Below are positions 44,921-56,062 of a DNA stretch of 64,000 nt, piece after piece. Numbering within the stretch: position 1 is the stretch's first letter; each line of letters starts with the position of its first letter. Location of the stretch: NCBI RefSeq assembly GCF_902167145.1, contig NC_050097.1, positions 167,802,923 to 167,866,922 of the forward strand, read 5' to 3'. This stretch comes from Zea mays (Eukaryota > Streptophyta > Magnoliopsida > Poales > Poaceae). The notes below the pieces were generated by a model, which saw only the letters and a list, made by a program, of their open reading frames with translations, was not told where the DNA came from and made no database searches. The translations under genes and the position numbers were made by a program.

Positions 44921-46734
44921 GAGGGGAGTGTGAAGGCATGGCTACTGCTCAGGGGATCGATCCCTTTTTAAAGGCGGCTCTCCCCACTCGCATCCTCAAG
45001 CGTCACGGGCAAAGTCTTCACCGACGTGCTCCAGGGTCCTACCCCTACGACACGGGGCTGGGTCCCACACGTCATGCAAGCTGACCCAAAACGGAAGAAG
45101 CCAAACCGCCGCACGCGGAGCGTGTAACCGCCCCTCGGTTACAAGCACTCCTCCATCCTCGCTGAAACCAGCGGTCAAAAGGGCGGACCGCCATGCAGGT
45201 GGCGTGCAACCGCACCACGGAGGCGCACCCCTTCGGCTTCGTCGCATCCAGCATGGAGGCCTAGGCCCACACGTCATGTAACCGGCGCGCCAGTTACTAC
45301 GTGCAAGAAACTGCACCGCCAATTGCGCCAATGTCGTGCCTTCCTGACTGCGGAACCAGTGCCGCGACTCGAGGCAACCCTGCGCATGGCCCAACAGTGC
45401 CAATCGAGCACATCGATCATGGGTCAGTCAACCGCGGGAGGTGGCATGACGGTTGATATGGCCAAAAGTGGACCGACAGTGATGGCGGCAGCAGACGAGC
45501 AGAAGCAGCGGTCAAATCGCCTGCAGGCTCGCGTCCTCTCCTGAAGCAGCAGGGGAGCCCTCTCCCACGGCGTGAAGACGATGCGCCCGTGTTCCGTTCC
45601 TCGAACGGCTCGCGCACGCGGCCGCCCCGCGAACCGCCCGTCCCGTCGCATTAACTCTGCGGCAGGGCAAGCGACGCCTTTGGCAGGTGAAGCGGGCATT
45701 GTTTCACCTCCGCCATGTTGACTGCGTCAAAAAAGGTGTGCCACACCATTTAAATTCATATCCTTTTCCTCTTCCCCTTTCTCTCTCTTGCTACAGGGAC
45801 CGGGAAAGGGGATATTTCGAAAGGGATCCTTCTCCGCGAAGGAAGCAGGCCCCGAGCCCTCCTACTGATCAGGGATTCGAAGGCTGGCCCCTCAGAAGGG
45901 TTTGACAGCCGCCCCAGAGCACTCGGGCTCCGCGCCCATTACTAATCAGGGGTTCGAAGGCTGGCCCCTCGGAAGGGTTCGACAGCCGCCCTAGAGCACG
46001 TAGAGTGAGGGATGACTCTGGGTATGTCCGTTACATGGCCGAGGCTCGGGCTACGGTCCCGAGGTACCCTAGGACATTTCCAAGACCAGCAGGAGCGATT
46101 TTGTAACGGAATCCCATCAGAGGGAGGCATCGAGCCCTCGGACCCTATCGAACGGGTCCGGGTCCGGCAAATCACCTACAGGTACTTTTGGAGCGCGCCT
46201 CTGGGCCACTAGCCGACCCTTATCGAACGGGGCACAGGCGTCCACTCGGATTACCCGATTAGCAACTCACTGGAGACACCATGTTCGGCGCCCTCCAAGG
46301 GCAACATGACGCTTCCACACCCCCCCTTCCTCCTTGCGGAAAGGCGACGAAGGGGTGTATAATAAAAGTCAAGACAATCCTTGATCGTCCTCTCGCTCCG
46401 TGCAGAGGCTCGGGGGCTGCTCTCGTAAACCCGGCTACGGCCAAACCGTTGACAGCGTCAACAAACCAGCTTAAAAACTCGGAACCTGACCATGCACCCG
46501 AGCTACAATCAGGTCGCATGAGGGAACAACCAGGCCGACCAAGGCGTCACGAAAGGCATCAAGACCTCAGAGGAGTCAAACCACTCCTCCGAGGCCTCGG
46601 GGGCTACACCCAGCGGGTGCGCTCGCGCGCACCCACTGGAACAAAGTGTAACCGAGAAAGGCCGGTCCCCTCGCAAAAAGTGCGGCAAAGCCTCCAAGCG
46701 AGTACCAACACTCCCTTTGAGGCTCGGGGGCTAC
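44921..46734 (+). other. Element B 3' non-coding region with two 77-bp units and polypurine tract
   Basis: It is collinear with A 21,010-32,562 minus the Opie-like insertion. Two 77-bp units start at 45,863 and 45,940. The region around 46,251 is the empty site of the Opie-like insertion. The tract gaggctcgggggctac precedes the 3' LTR. Confidence 0.8.
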
Positions 46735-48151
46735 TGTCGGGTACCATAATTAGGGGTACCCCCAACACTCCTAAACACGGCTGGTAACCACCATCAGCAC
46801 AAGCTGCAGAGACTAATGGGCACGATTCAAGTCAAGGCTTCGTCTACTCAAGGGACGTGATCTCGCCTCGCTCGAGCCTAGCCTCGGGCGGGAATAGTAG
46901 TCCCAGACGAATTCACGCCTCGCCCGAGGGCCTCCTCAAGCAACGGGCGCACCCTCAACTCGCCCGAAGCCCAGCTCGGGCAGGCTTCGTAGTGAAGCAA
47001 CCTTGGCCAGATCGCCTCACCAACCGACCGTATTGCAGGCGCATTCAATGCGAGGATCGCTTGACACCTTATCCTGACACACGTGCCTCAGTCGGCAAGG
47101 TCGAAGTGACCGCAGTCACTTCGCCCTTCCACTGACCGACCTGACAGGAAAACAGTGCCGCTCGCCCCGCTCCGACTGCTGTGCCACCCGCCAGGGTGAA
47201 GCTGACAACAGTCAAGTTCAGCCTCAGGCGCAACAGGAATCTCCGCCTCGCCCGACCCCCGGGGCTCGGCCTCAACCTCAGCCTCGGAGGGTGGTCTCCG
47301 CCTCGCCCGACCCCCGGGGCTCGGCCTCAACTTCGGCCTCGGAAGGAGGACTCCGCCTCGCCCGACCCCAGGGCTCGGCCTCAACCTCGGCCTCGGAAGG
47401 TGGTCTCCGCCTCGCCCGACCCCAGGGCTCGGCCTCAACCTCGACCACGGGAGGGATCGCGTCCTCGCCCGACCCCGGCCTCGGCCTCAAGAGGAGTCTC
47501 CGCCTCGCCCGACCTTGGGCTCGGACCGACCGCGCCACAGGGGATACATCATTACCCTACCCCTAGCTAGCTTAGGCTACGGGGGAACAAGACCGGCGTC
47601 CCATCCAGGCTCGCCCCGGTAACAAGTAATGATGGCTCCCCGCGTGTGTCCATGACGACGGTGGTTCTCAGCCCCCTACGGAAGCAAGGAGACGTCAGCA
47701 AGGTCCCAGCAGCCCCGACAGCTGTGCTTCTACAGGGCTCAAGCGCTCCTCCGACGGCCACGATACCGCGTACACAGGGCTCTAGCACCTCTCCGACAGC
47801 CACGTTGGCATGTACACAGGGCTCAGGCACCTCTCTGCCGGACCCGTTAGCGCATAGCTACACCCCCATTGTACACCTGGACCCTCTCCTTGCATCTATA
47901 AAAGGAAGGTCCAGGGCCTTCATGCAAAAGGGGTCGCACGGGAGAACGAGCTGACGAACCGGCTCACTCACTCTCTCTCTCGCGCGCGAACGCTTGTAAC
48001 CCCTACTGCAAGCACACCCCCCGTGGCGCGGGGCAACACGAGCCGTGTTTTCCCCCTTGTGTTTCGTCTCGCGCCAACCCATCTGGGCTGGTACGCGCAG
48101 CGACAAATTTACTCGTCGATCCAGGGACCCCCCGGGGTCAAAACGCCGACA
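46735..48151 (+). repeat. 3' LTR of element B
   Basis: It is 1,417 bp, identical in length to the 5' copy, with a TATA box at 47,897-47,903. It is followed by the agttt duplication. Confidence 0.94.
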
Positions 48152-48156
48152 AGTTT

Positions 48157-48240
48157 ACTCTAACACCCTTTATAGACCAAGTTTGTATTGTTTGAAGCAT
48201 TTTTGCACGGTCACCTATTCACCCCTTCTAGGTGCTCTCA
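48157..48240 (+). mobile_element. Opie/Ji-like LTR, piece 3 of 3
   Basis: The last 84 bp end cacctattcaccccttctag then gtgctctca, the typical terminus of this LTR family. Joined with pieces 1 and 2 it completes one LTR. The right flank (tcatg) does not match the left flank (aggaa). Confidence 0.7.
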
Positions 48241-48900
48241 TCATGGCTATTGCGGCCATGTTTTGTCTGGGTTTGAGGAAGTGTTGTGCCTCGTCACTAC
48301 AATTAGCAAGCCGGTCGTATTTTTTCTTCGTCGGGGCCACTCGGTCTCGAGGCGTTTTTTCTCGATGTCGTCGTAAACCCGATCGAGCTTACGGACAAGA
48401 GCATCAAGCTCCTCTTGTTGTTTTCGAAGGGTGGCCTCGCGGGCAAGGATGTGCGGCTGACTCTAGGGCTAATATTCTTCCTCCTAGTTGGGGGACTCGT
48501 TGTCCCCCTTGCCATTGTCGTTTCGTGGCGGCATTGCCACGAAACAGGCTCTTTCCAGCGCTTCGTCGGCGTCGGAGTTGGCCCTAGCTGAGTCGTGGCT
48601 TGAATCATCCTCCAGTAAGTCAAGGACAAATGTTGGCTAGTGATCAATGACGAACACTAGTGTTGAAGGCGAGGATCCCGCCGCCCGCTACTTAAAGGCG
48701 TTGGTGTGCCCGTTGAGGCGTTGATTCTCCTCCTTACTCCTGGTGGGGCGTGCGGGTCGTGTGCCCATGGTGAGATACATGTTGGAGTCAGCGAGGCGGA
48801 GATCGCCATTAGCGGTGGCAAGGAAGTCGAGGGAGCCAAACATGATGTGGCTCCCTGGCGCAAAGGTCTCACCGTCAGTGAACGTTGAGGCGTAGGCCAT
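48241..48900 (-). pseudogene. Gag remnant of outer Tat-like element
   Basis: On the minus strand an ATG at 48,900 opens MAYASTFTDGE... GSHIMFGSLDFLA, the same layout as the gag start of A and B (LRFGSLEFMSLDGSYDM). Further on, after stops and frame changes, a heptad-rich stretch (LAREATLRKQQEELDALVRK, about 48,450 down to 48,390) matches the coiled-coil position in A and B. It breaks off at the inserted LTR. Gag of a Tat-lineage element is well supported; the copy is dead. Confidence 0.65.
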
Positions 48901-48929
48901 CGTAGTGATGAGTGTCTATTGGCACGCTA

Positions 48930-48954
48930 ATGACACCCTATCTAGCGCACCAAC
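48930..48954 (-). other. Primer binding site-like sequence of outer element
   Basis: The minus strand reads gttggtgcgctagatagggt directly after the LTR, a diverged version of the site in A and B. Confidence 0.6.
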
Positions 48955-50030
48955 TGTTGTGGTTTTGGAAATCGAGGACAATAAGATTTGTGTTTAGCGG
49001 GGGTGCTAGCGTGGACTCACTCCGAATGGTGACTCATTGAGACTCAGACGTGGGTAAGACCAAGGGCTTATACTGGTTCAGGCTCGCGCCCTAGGCTAGT
49101 GTAGTGCTGACCGTAGTATTGCATGGAGGTGTCTTATAACTGTTGTGCTTGTGTGTTGATGGAAGAGATACTGCCCTTTTATAGCTCAAGGGAAAAAATT
49201 ACAGTGAAGGCTTGTATTCTGCTAATGAGAGCATGGTTCTTTGCTCCTAGATGGCGTAGTGCTTCTGATGTCGTTCGTATTGTCATGTGTAGTCGTACTC
49301 CCGGCATGGTGTACTATCCCATTCATTCATCATACAAGTCCCTATAGCGAGTCTTCTGCTGACATCATAGTAGTGCATGGTGGGTCCCGTGGGTCAGTCA
49401 TATGGTGCAGTCGTGCGTCGTACGATCTCGTCTATCGTCACGAGCCCACGTCACTCACCGGCGTGTGTATACGTACAACCGGTATGGTGTATCAACTGTG
49501 TATCGACATACAAGTCACCATAGATGCTCCGGTGCTGAGATCCCCAAGACCAGGGTCGACTGGCCCCTCGGGGCATTGGAGGCGCACCCGGGACAGTTCA
49601 TGGGGATGTGCAGTCATGTTGATAGCGACCTCCCGGTGCACCCTCGGTCTGCTGCACGTATGTCCGATCATAGCCTAGGGGTGACGTGTCTTGTCATAAC
49701 CAGCATGGGCTCATAGCGCTGAGCTTTGATCTCCGCCTCATAGACTTGCTCAATAGAGAATTTATCGGTCGCTCCGCCTCATAGACCTGCTCGGTGGGGA
49801 CTTGGTCGGTCGCTTCGCCTCGCTGACTTTCTTAGCGGGAACTTGGTTGGTCGCTTCGCCTCGTAGACTAGCTCGACGGGGACTTAGTCGATTGCTCTGT
49901 CTCGTAGACTTGCTTGGCGAGGACTTGGTCAGTCGCTGCTCCTCGCAGACTTGGACCTGCTCGACGGGGCCTTGGTCGGTAAGGAGGTTATGGGCCCTAT
50001 TATGGGTACCTCATCCCTAGGTATCCAACA
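48955..50030 (-). repeat. LTR of outer Tat-like element (1,076 bp, minus strand)
   Basis: The minus-strand start is TGTTGGATACCTAGGG (plus end at 50,030) and the minus-strand end is CCACAACA at 48,955, followed by the primer site. A minus-strand TATA box gctataaaagggc lies at plus 49,177-49,183. It holds a 41-bp tandem repeat. The partner LTR is outside the window, so the ends rest on these signals only. Confidence 0.65.
49726..49980 (-). repeat. 41-bp tandem repeat in LTR
   Basis: The word cgcctcatagac and its variants recur at 49,734, 49,775, 49,816 and 49,857 (exact 41-bp steps), then more loosely. About six units carry the word ggggacttggtcggtcgct. Confidence 0.85.
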
Positions 50031-50560
50031 AGTAGTTTTGCTGACCCCCAATCTTCATCTCTTCTTGGCTCAATGTCGTTTAGATGTGTCTTAGGTGGCC
50101 TGTCGACTTCAGGACAACCATAGGGTCTTTTCTCCCTAACGGGGTCCCTCCTAGGGGCGAGATCTAGGTTATGTAGATGATTCACAAAGCTCTCTGTGTG
50201 CCTCGCGGACGGTCCATGCTTACACAGAGCAGATCGGAGCCCCTCCGCGCAACCGCGGACCGTCTGGTGCTTACACAGAGAGGATCCCAAGGACCCCAAG
50301 CCGTGCACCGGCCCTAGGGTTCGTATGGTGATTATCCCAAAAGCTATCCAACACACTTTTTATACATGAATGGTCTGCACGCCTCGTAGAGAAGACCAGA
50401 GCCGCTCTGCGCAGTCGCGGATGGTCCATGCTTACGTTTAGAGGAACCCAAGGACCTACGCGCCGTGCATCGGCCCTATGGTTCATTTGGTGATTGGCCC
50501 TAAAGCAATACAAACTATCTCTTTAACTTAATACAGTCTCCATATAAGTTTCATTCTCAT
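50031..50560. repeat. Degenerate direct repeat, 162-bp spacing
   Basis: A unit with gcgcaaccgcggaccgtctg, then cccaaggacc, then gtgcaccggccctagggtt recurs 162 bp later in diverged form (about 50,232 and 50,394). It looks like decayed repeat DNA, possibly an LTR relic; the family is not recognised. Confidence 0.5.
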
Positions 50561-51668
50561 TTAATATTATACACATCAGCAGATTTATAAAAAGAGAGAA
50601 AGAGTTTGATCTAGATTAAATCTATTGTCATAATCATCTACACAAAAGATGACATGACAGTTTTAATAAAACCCTCTTTGGAATATAGAAAAGGCAAAGA
50701 AATTACACATGGATGCAGCTGCAAAAAAAGATTGAAAAACAAAAAATTGAAAGGAATAATCATTTGGATGGACCATAATAAAGACGTAGGATGTTTACCG
50801 AGAGGTTTGAATGCATGCTAAGTTTCTTATAATTCTCCTCAAAGCAGCATTTAAGGCGTTGGTCACCTGTCTAGGATCCTATGGAGGACCGAAACAGGGC
50901 AACAAAATTAAAGTCATGATATCTCCTCCCCTTTAACCTTCTTACGGAGAAGAAATATATTAAGGGGAAAAGATATTAGTGAATACAAACATGTAATGAT
51001 CTAAAGAATAAAGGTATGGGAACTATTTGTCATAAACTTGGTGCTTTATCATTTTTCCCTCGGTAATGGATAATTATGAATATACCTTCCAGGCACCTAA
51101 CGGGTGTTCGAAGAGGTTAGAATATTAAAGCTTTGAATATAGAGCCACTTGAAAATGTATGAGCACATGAATTGTCCTCCAGCTGAGTCTCTGTATGGGC
51201 ATTGTATCTCTATTTATAGGAGCAACTCGATGTACAACTCCTTATGAAATTACATTTGTGTACCCAAATCCTATACATACAATCTATAGAGCCCATCGAG
51301 GGCATTGTAGTATTTTTTCTTCTTGAGACATGTTGGGCACGCTGCTTAAGTCCTCCTTCGTCTCTTGGTTGCTTCGTGGTGCTTCGTTTGTCTCCCTCAT
51401 CTCCTGCATTGAAGCTGTTACTTTTTTTGACGAAGGTTACTTCGTTGTTCCTAAAACAAGTTTGAAGATAGATGACATTGATGAGTTTGAGGACCTTAGG
51501 CAAAGGCACACCCCAATAGTAGGAAATTTCGTACATTATTCTTATGATTTTTCCTATGAAACAAATGCATGAACATTAGCAATTCCTATACGATTCTCAA
51601 TCCTATGTTTTTATGTCATGAAACTTGGTCAAAGAGACGAGTAACATGAACAACACTCAAATCGATTA
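50561..51668. other. AT-rich stretch, no gene recognised
   Basis: Open frames here are short and lack domains. A phrase near 51,210 (ctctatttataggagcaact) resembles an LTR leader, and 51,290-51,580 could be part of an old LTR, but no termini were found. Confidence 0.4.
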
Positions 51669-52729
51669 GGAGGTGTTTGAGACTGCTCTACTCTACCACT
51701 TTTAGCTATGCTCAACAACACTACCGTGGAGTAGCTCCACTATAGAGTTTGTAAAGTTTTTAAATTGTTTGGGTTGCAGGAAACTCCAGCTTTAAAAATG
51801 TCAGACTTAACATGAAATGTCTATTGTACCCTTCAAATTTGATCCCATATGTCATACACTCATTTCCTTGTGTTCTTCTTTTTCATTGGTTGCTAAACCA
51901 TGCACACCATCGCTTGGACAACACATACTTGACAAAATAATCACGACATGTTGATGTTTGCACCACAGATGAATAATGGTGGTGGGTCGAGTTTGTTGTG
52001 ACAACTCTCCATCTCCTTGGCATATCGTCGAACGCCTTGTGCGCTACTTTCATCATGTCGCACATGCTTTCCTTGCACAATAGTTGACGCACCCACATTG
52101 CCGCTACTAACCTCATGCTACAGTTGATCGCTCGCGTCGCTGCTACCGTGTGCCGCCTCTACCAGACGGTATGCGCAGCGTGCTCCCCGTCCTTAGCTTG
52201 CTGGAGAGGGAGAGGCCAAGCCCATGCTCTGTAGATGCCAACACGAGTTCCATGATGGTGTCTATGAGCAGTGAGGCGAGCCATGGAGATGGGAGGAGAG
52301 GGAGTGTTGAGCTCCATGCCCCTGTCCAATGAGCCCTGCTACTACACTCAGTGCCCCACTCACTGAGCTTCGGCATCGAGCTCCACGCTCGAGCCCCAAT
52401 GCTAAGCTTCGAGCTCCGTGTCCTCGGCAACAAGTTTCACCGTGACAGTGAGGCTTGTGTTGGTCTTGGGTGGGGAAACGAGCGGAAAGAAAATAGAACG
52501 AAACGAACTGGTATGTTGTGTAACCAATGGTATGGTGGTTTCATACCAACTCCATGGGGGCAGTGGAAACATGAATTTGTGGAGCACCTCTTTTGAGGCT
52601 CCACCAAATTGGAGTTGAGGTAAACTCCAAATATTTTAGGTGTGGAGCTGGTTGGAGTTGGGAGTATTTGGCAATTGATTTGTGGAGCAGAGCTAAAATT
52701 AGTGGTGTAGAGTAGTCCTAAACATCCCC
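51669..52729. mobile_element. DNA transposon-like element with terminal inverted repeats, 1.06 kb
   Basis: The left end ggaggtgtttgagactgctc and the inverted right end ggggatgtttaggactactc match at 18 of the first 23 positions. Similarity continues to about 50 bp, with tttagct(a/c)tgctc inside. Flanks are TTA on the left and TAA on the right, suggestive of the 3-bp target of PIF/Harbinger elements but not an exact duplication. A GC-richer interior (about 52,030-52,480) has no recognisable transposase, so it is non-autonomous. Confidence 0.6.
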
Positions 52730-52732
52730 TAA

Positions 52733-55700
52733 AATGCACTCTCGTATTGTCAAGGTGTACAAGGCGAGGACATAAGTACCATGTTATTTAAGAAGAGATG
52801 TGATGCTTTGATGGAAAATAATTATAGATCATACAAGTGTTTTTATCCCATTCTGAACATCAACCTTACCTAGTTAATCTATAGGACTAACATGTTGTTT
52901 GGTTACAAGCACGTAAATGCAAACGGCAATGGAATGAATACCTCTACCATATGGAAGAAGGTAACTAATACCCTTGATTGTTTGGTTCATGTCGTTAATG
53001 GAAAAAAAAAGCTCGAAGGAACAGGAAGCGCGGGCGACGGGATTTATTTCATCTCTTGATGCCGCGTTATCGCATTTCAAAAAAAACGTGGGGTCTGATT
53101 CCACGATATTCATTCACAACATATCGGAACAAAACACAAACTAACTAACGTAATCGCCATGCGCTGTAATCAGTCCCATGTCAAAACGGCCGAACCAACA
53201 GCATCTAAGTGCTTTTTTTATGTTGACGATCAAACTAGAAGCTTTTAAGATCAGAGTCTGTTATTCTATTGTGTCTAATCTGTTTCACCAACTGAAGTAT
53301 GGTATTAAAAGTATTGGGTTGACAAGAGGATCCCGGAAAAAGCAATGGCAAAAAGGACAGCCTTGGTTGATGAGTCACCAGGCCTCTTTGCACACCTGGC
53401 ATGTGAGATGGAGGTGGCGTTCAACGTAGACTTTTGACCTTTTGTCGCACCAACCCAAAATGTCTAGCGACAGCAAGCACTGTACTACGTCCAAAGAGAA
53501 AGCAATGGGCTGGCAATGCTCACACAGCACAAGGAGAAGTTGTAGAGAGAGAGTGTGTGTGAGAACTTCCCCTTGGCCTCACACAACACAGCGTATAAAA
53601 AAGAGGACTACTACCAGAGCTAGAGAAGACAAATGGATCGACGTGAACTGTAGCTCTAGCACTGCTGCGCCATGTGAGGAGGGCGAGAGAGAGAGAGAGA
53701 AACCGTTTCTATGAGCTTTATTTTTTGCCAAAAAAAAAGTCACAAAGGCAAAGGGGGCAAATGTTATTGTTGGGGGGAACGGAACGAAGATCCACTTCCT
53801 TTCTACACGCCATATATATCCACCCAATTCACGTGAGGGGCATACAAGACATCAAAATAAGATCTAAGTATTTGAACACTTTGATTTTTGGCGTATTCCT
53901 ATTACGTACATGTTTGGATATCCATATATTTACATTAACCCATACGTGCTAAAGTGATTTAATGTGAAGTTTAGTCATCCAAACCAGGCCTAAGCTAAGG
54001 GTCCTTGTATAATTTAGACAAAACTAATTAAATTAATATAAGCGACCAGCGATGCTTCCGCGGCGGTCAGTACCGATCGCACGTGAGGCCACGTCATCGA
54101 CTTGTATCGGCTAGCGTTCGATCAAACCTTAGGCTGTCTTGAGCAGCCTTCTTATCTCGTTTCTTATTTTAAACTCTAGTATGTAAACAATACAATCTAT
54201 AGTTTAAAACGATGTTTTGCACGACCATATGTACGACCTGTTGAAGACGACCTTACAAGGGATAGGGCTGAATAATAACAATGATAATGTGTATGAACTC
54301 GCAGACTTACTTTCTCCTGTTCTTTAAAAAATTTAAGGCATTGGAAAGTCTCCGTTCATATATACTCTTTTCGACTTCGATTTACAACATTATTTTGTTT
54401 CATCACATGGAATCTTCCTGTGAACAAAAGGTAGTAACCATCACTCATGGGTAGAGGGGAGACATTTGCTCTTCTGGTGTTTGAGATCATGGTAGCAGTA
54501 GCACTGATTAGAACGGGTGATGTGTAGGCTCTCTTGGTGGCGCATTCAATTGTTTCTCAGCAGCGCGCGGAAAGTCAAAGAAGAAAAACGAAGGGAGGGG
54601 CCACGACCTAGCAGCCCAGCACACGCTGCAAGGACCACACACAGCACACTGGTTGGGCACAGGGAAACACTGCCCAAAGCGAAGGGAGCGCTACCTTCGA
54701 AGCAAACAAGCACAGTAGTGTCCAGGCCAACCAACCAACCAACCAAACCTTCCTCCCTTCACACGCCTCCATCCGAAAAATAATGTGGGACGATACGTGC
54801 TGTTGTCCAGTTGGTACAGTAGCGGATCCAGAAACGAATTAAAGGAGGGGCTACTAAATTAACAGCCAACTGTGACACTAGTGGTCTAACGACAAACGAC
54901 TGTTACTTTGCGATGGGTAACATGACCAATTGGCTATTACCACTTGCCGATTTATAACCTAGGCATGGGTGTCTGTCGACCGTAGTCGTGTCATGGAGTA
55001 GATGGAAGGCAACCACCAGTCAGACAGCAACATGTGTGTCAAATATCAGATGACTGGGGGTTAGGATGCAAACTAGCTAGGACGACCGCGTGTTGGATAA
55101 GGACATTTAATCTTTTATTGTCTTTACGGATGAAACTAAATCAGTAGTCACTAATATAACAATTGAATCGTTAACATAACATTTCATGTGATAATCCTCG
55201 TAAAAACGGTAAAAATAGATTGTCATATTAGATGTGGACATAACTGATATATGGTGGCTTAAGAGTGAGACATTTGAGCTATGCACTAGCCGAGCCCGAG
55301 CCGTGCGTGTCTTTATTTGTGCCAATGCCAGCATGGGCACACACACTATGCATGCATGTTATTACTGGTTATTATGTCGTTGTGTGATTTCTTTGTATAT
55401 ATCAAGCTATAGCTAAGCTTGTGTCACATGACCCAAAGTGTAGTCATGCTCACCCTAGACCGATTTCATTGTCCCTAGAACGCCCTTGATTTGTGCTTTA
55501 ATTTGTTGGGAAGAGGTCAGATTGACGACCAAGACCACACCGTGGGTGCCATTGCTTTATCCAACATACATTGTAACGTAGAGAGTCAAATTTGCCGAGA
55601 TCATATGTCAACTGGTGGTCCAGGTTAAAACAAGAGGTAAGGACGTACGAGAGCAGGTACTACCAAATTAAGGGAACACTGGTACGGTCGACAATCTAAA

Positions 55701-55916
55701 AGGTTGCCCCATGCCATACCATGCCCCACATTTGACTTAGGATGTTCATCGACAATGCAAGAAGAAACAACAACTGTCGGCAGATGCATATGCATAGTCG
55801 ATCTCAAGCACGCGTATCATGCGAACTGTGTGGAGAAATCTGGGCTTGTCTTGTTGACAAGATGACACCGATAGAGAAGCTTATTATACTCTAATAAAAC
55901 AATACCAGAGAAGCAA

Positions 55917-55918
<2 letters not shown>
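52733..55918. other. Low-repeat region, no gene recognised
   Basis: No open frame shows a domain. Items seen: a run of aacc units at about 54,727; a phrase agcggatccagaaacg at 54,830, common in plant repeats; and gtttggat with its inverted partner atccaaac at about 53,910-53,990, a possible small fold-back. Regulatory DNA of a neighbouring gene cannot be excluded. Confidence 0.4.

Positions 55919-55984
<66 letters not shown>
55919..55984. repeat. (AT)33 microsatellite
   Basis: An uninterrupted AT dinucleotide run of about 66 bases. Confidence 0.97.
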
Positions 55985-55985
<1 letters not shown>

Positions 55986-55986
<1 letters not shown>

Positions 55987-56060
55987 TCTCTGTTTTTTTG
56001 TTGTCGCTGGATAGTTCAATTTTGTACTATCCAGCAACAACTAAAACGAAACGGAGAGAG
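55986..56060. mobile_element. Stowaway-like MITE, 75 bp
   Basis: It begins ctctctg and ends cggagagag between TA dinucleotides (55,984-55,985 and 56,061-56,062). It is nearly wholly self-complementary: ttgtcgctggatagt pairs with actatccagcaacaa. The TA target and the CTCTCCGTTT-like ends match Stowaway elements. Confidence 0.8.
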
Positions 56061-56062
56061 TA

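Larger units (their letters stand above)
34591..48151 (+). mobile_element. Element B: Huck/Flip-like Tat-lineage Gypsy retrotransposon, 13.6 kb
   Basis: It is uninterrupted, with two 1,417-bp LTRs and a perfect target duplication agttt (34,586-34,590 and 48,152-48,156). The primer-site-like sequence, gag, protease, RT, RNase H and integrase remnants are in order, followed by a long 3' region holding an antisense coiled-coil ORF. LTR divergence is about 3-4% by hand, mostly transitions. It is closely related to A internally but from a distinguishable LTR subfamily (TGTCGGGTACC against TGTCGGGGACC). Many stops and frameshifts make it inactive. Confidence 0.94.
1..50030 (-). mobile_element. Outer host: decayed Tat-like Gypsy element, minus strand, left end outside window
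   Basis: On the right this element shows a minus-strand LTR (48,955-50,030), a primer-site-like stretch and a gag-like coding remnant. On the left it shows a plus-strand, hence antisense, coiled-coil ORF remnant. Everything between belongs to later insertions. The arrangement LTR, gag, antisense ORF with no visible pol resembles the Zeon-like element at the right edge of the window. That the left and right parts belong to one element is inferred. The LTR inserted between them (2,095-48,240) lacks matching target duplications, so the link is not proven. Confidence 0.45.

Noticed and set aside
49726..49980. CRISPR-like array (regular 41-bp steps)
   Set aside because: These are contiguous degenerate tandem units without unique spacers, inside a plant LTR.
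55919..55984. AT run as a replication origin or matrix attachment site
   Set aside because: It is a pure dinucleotide repeat with no other supporting feature.
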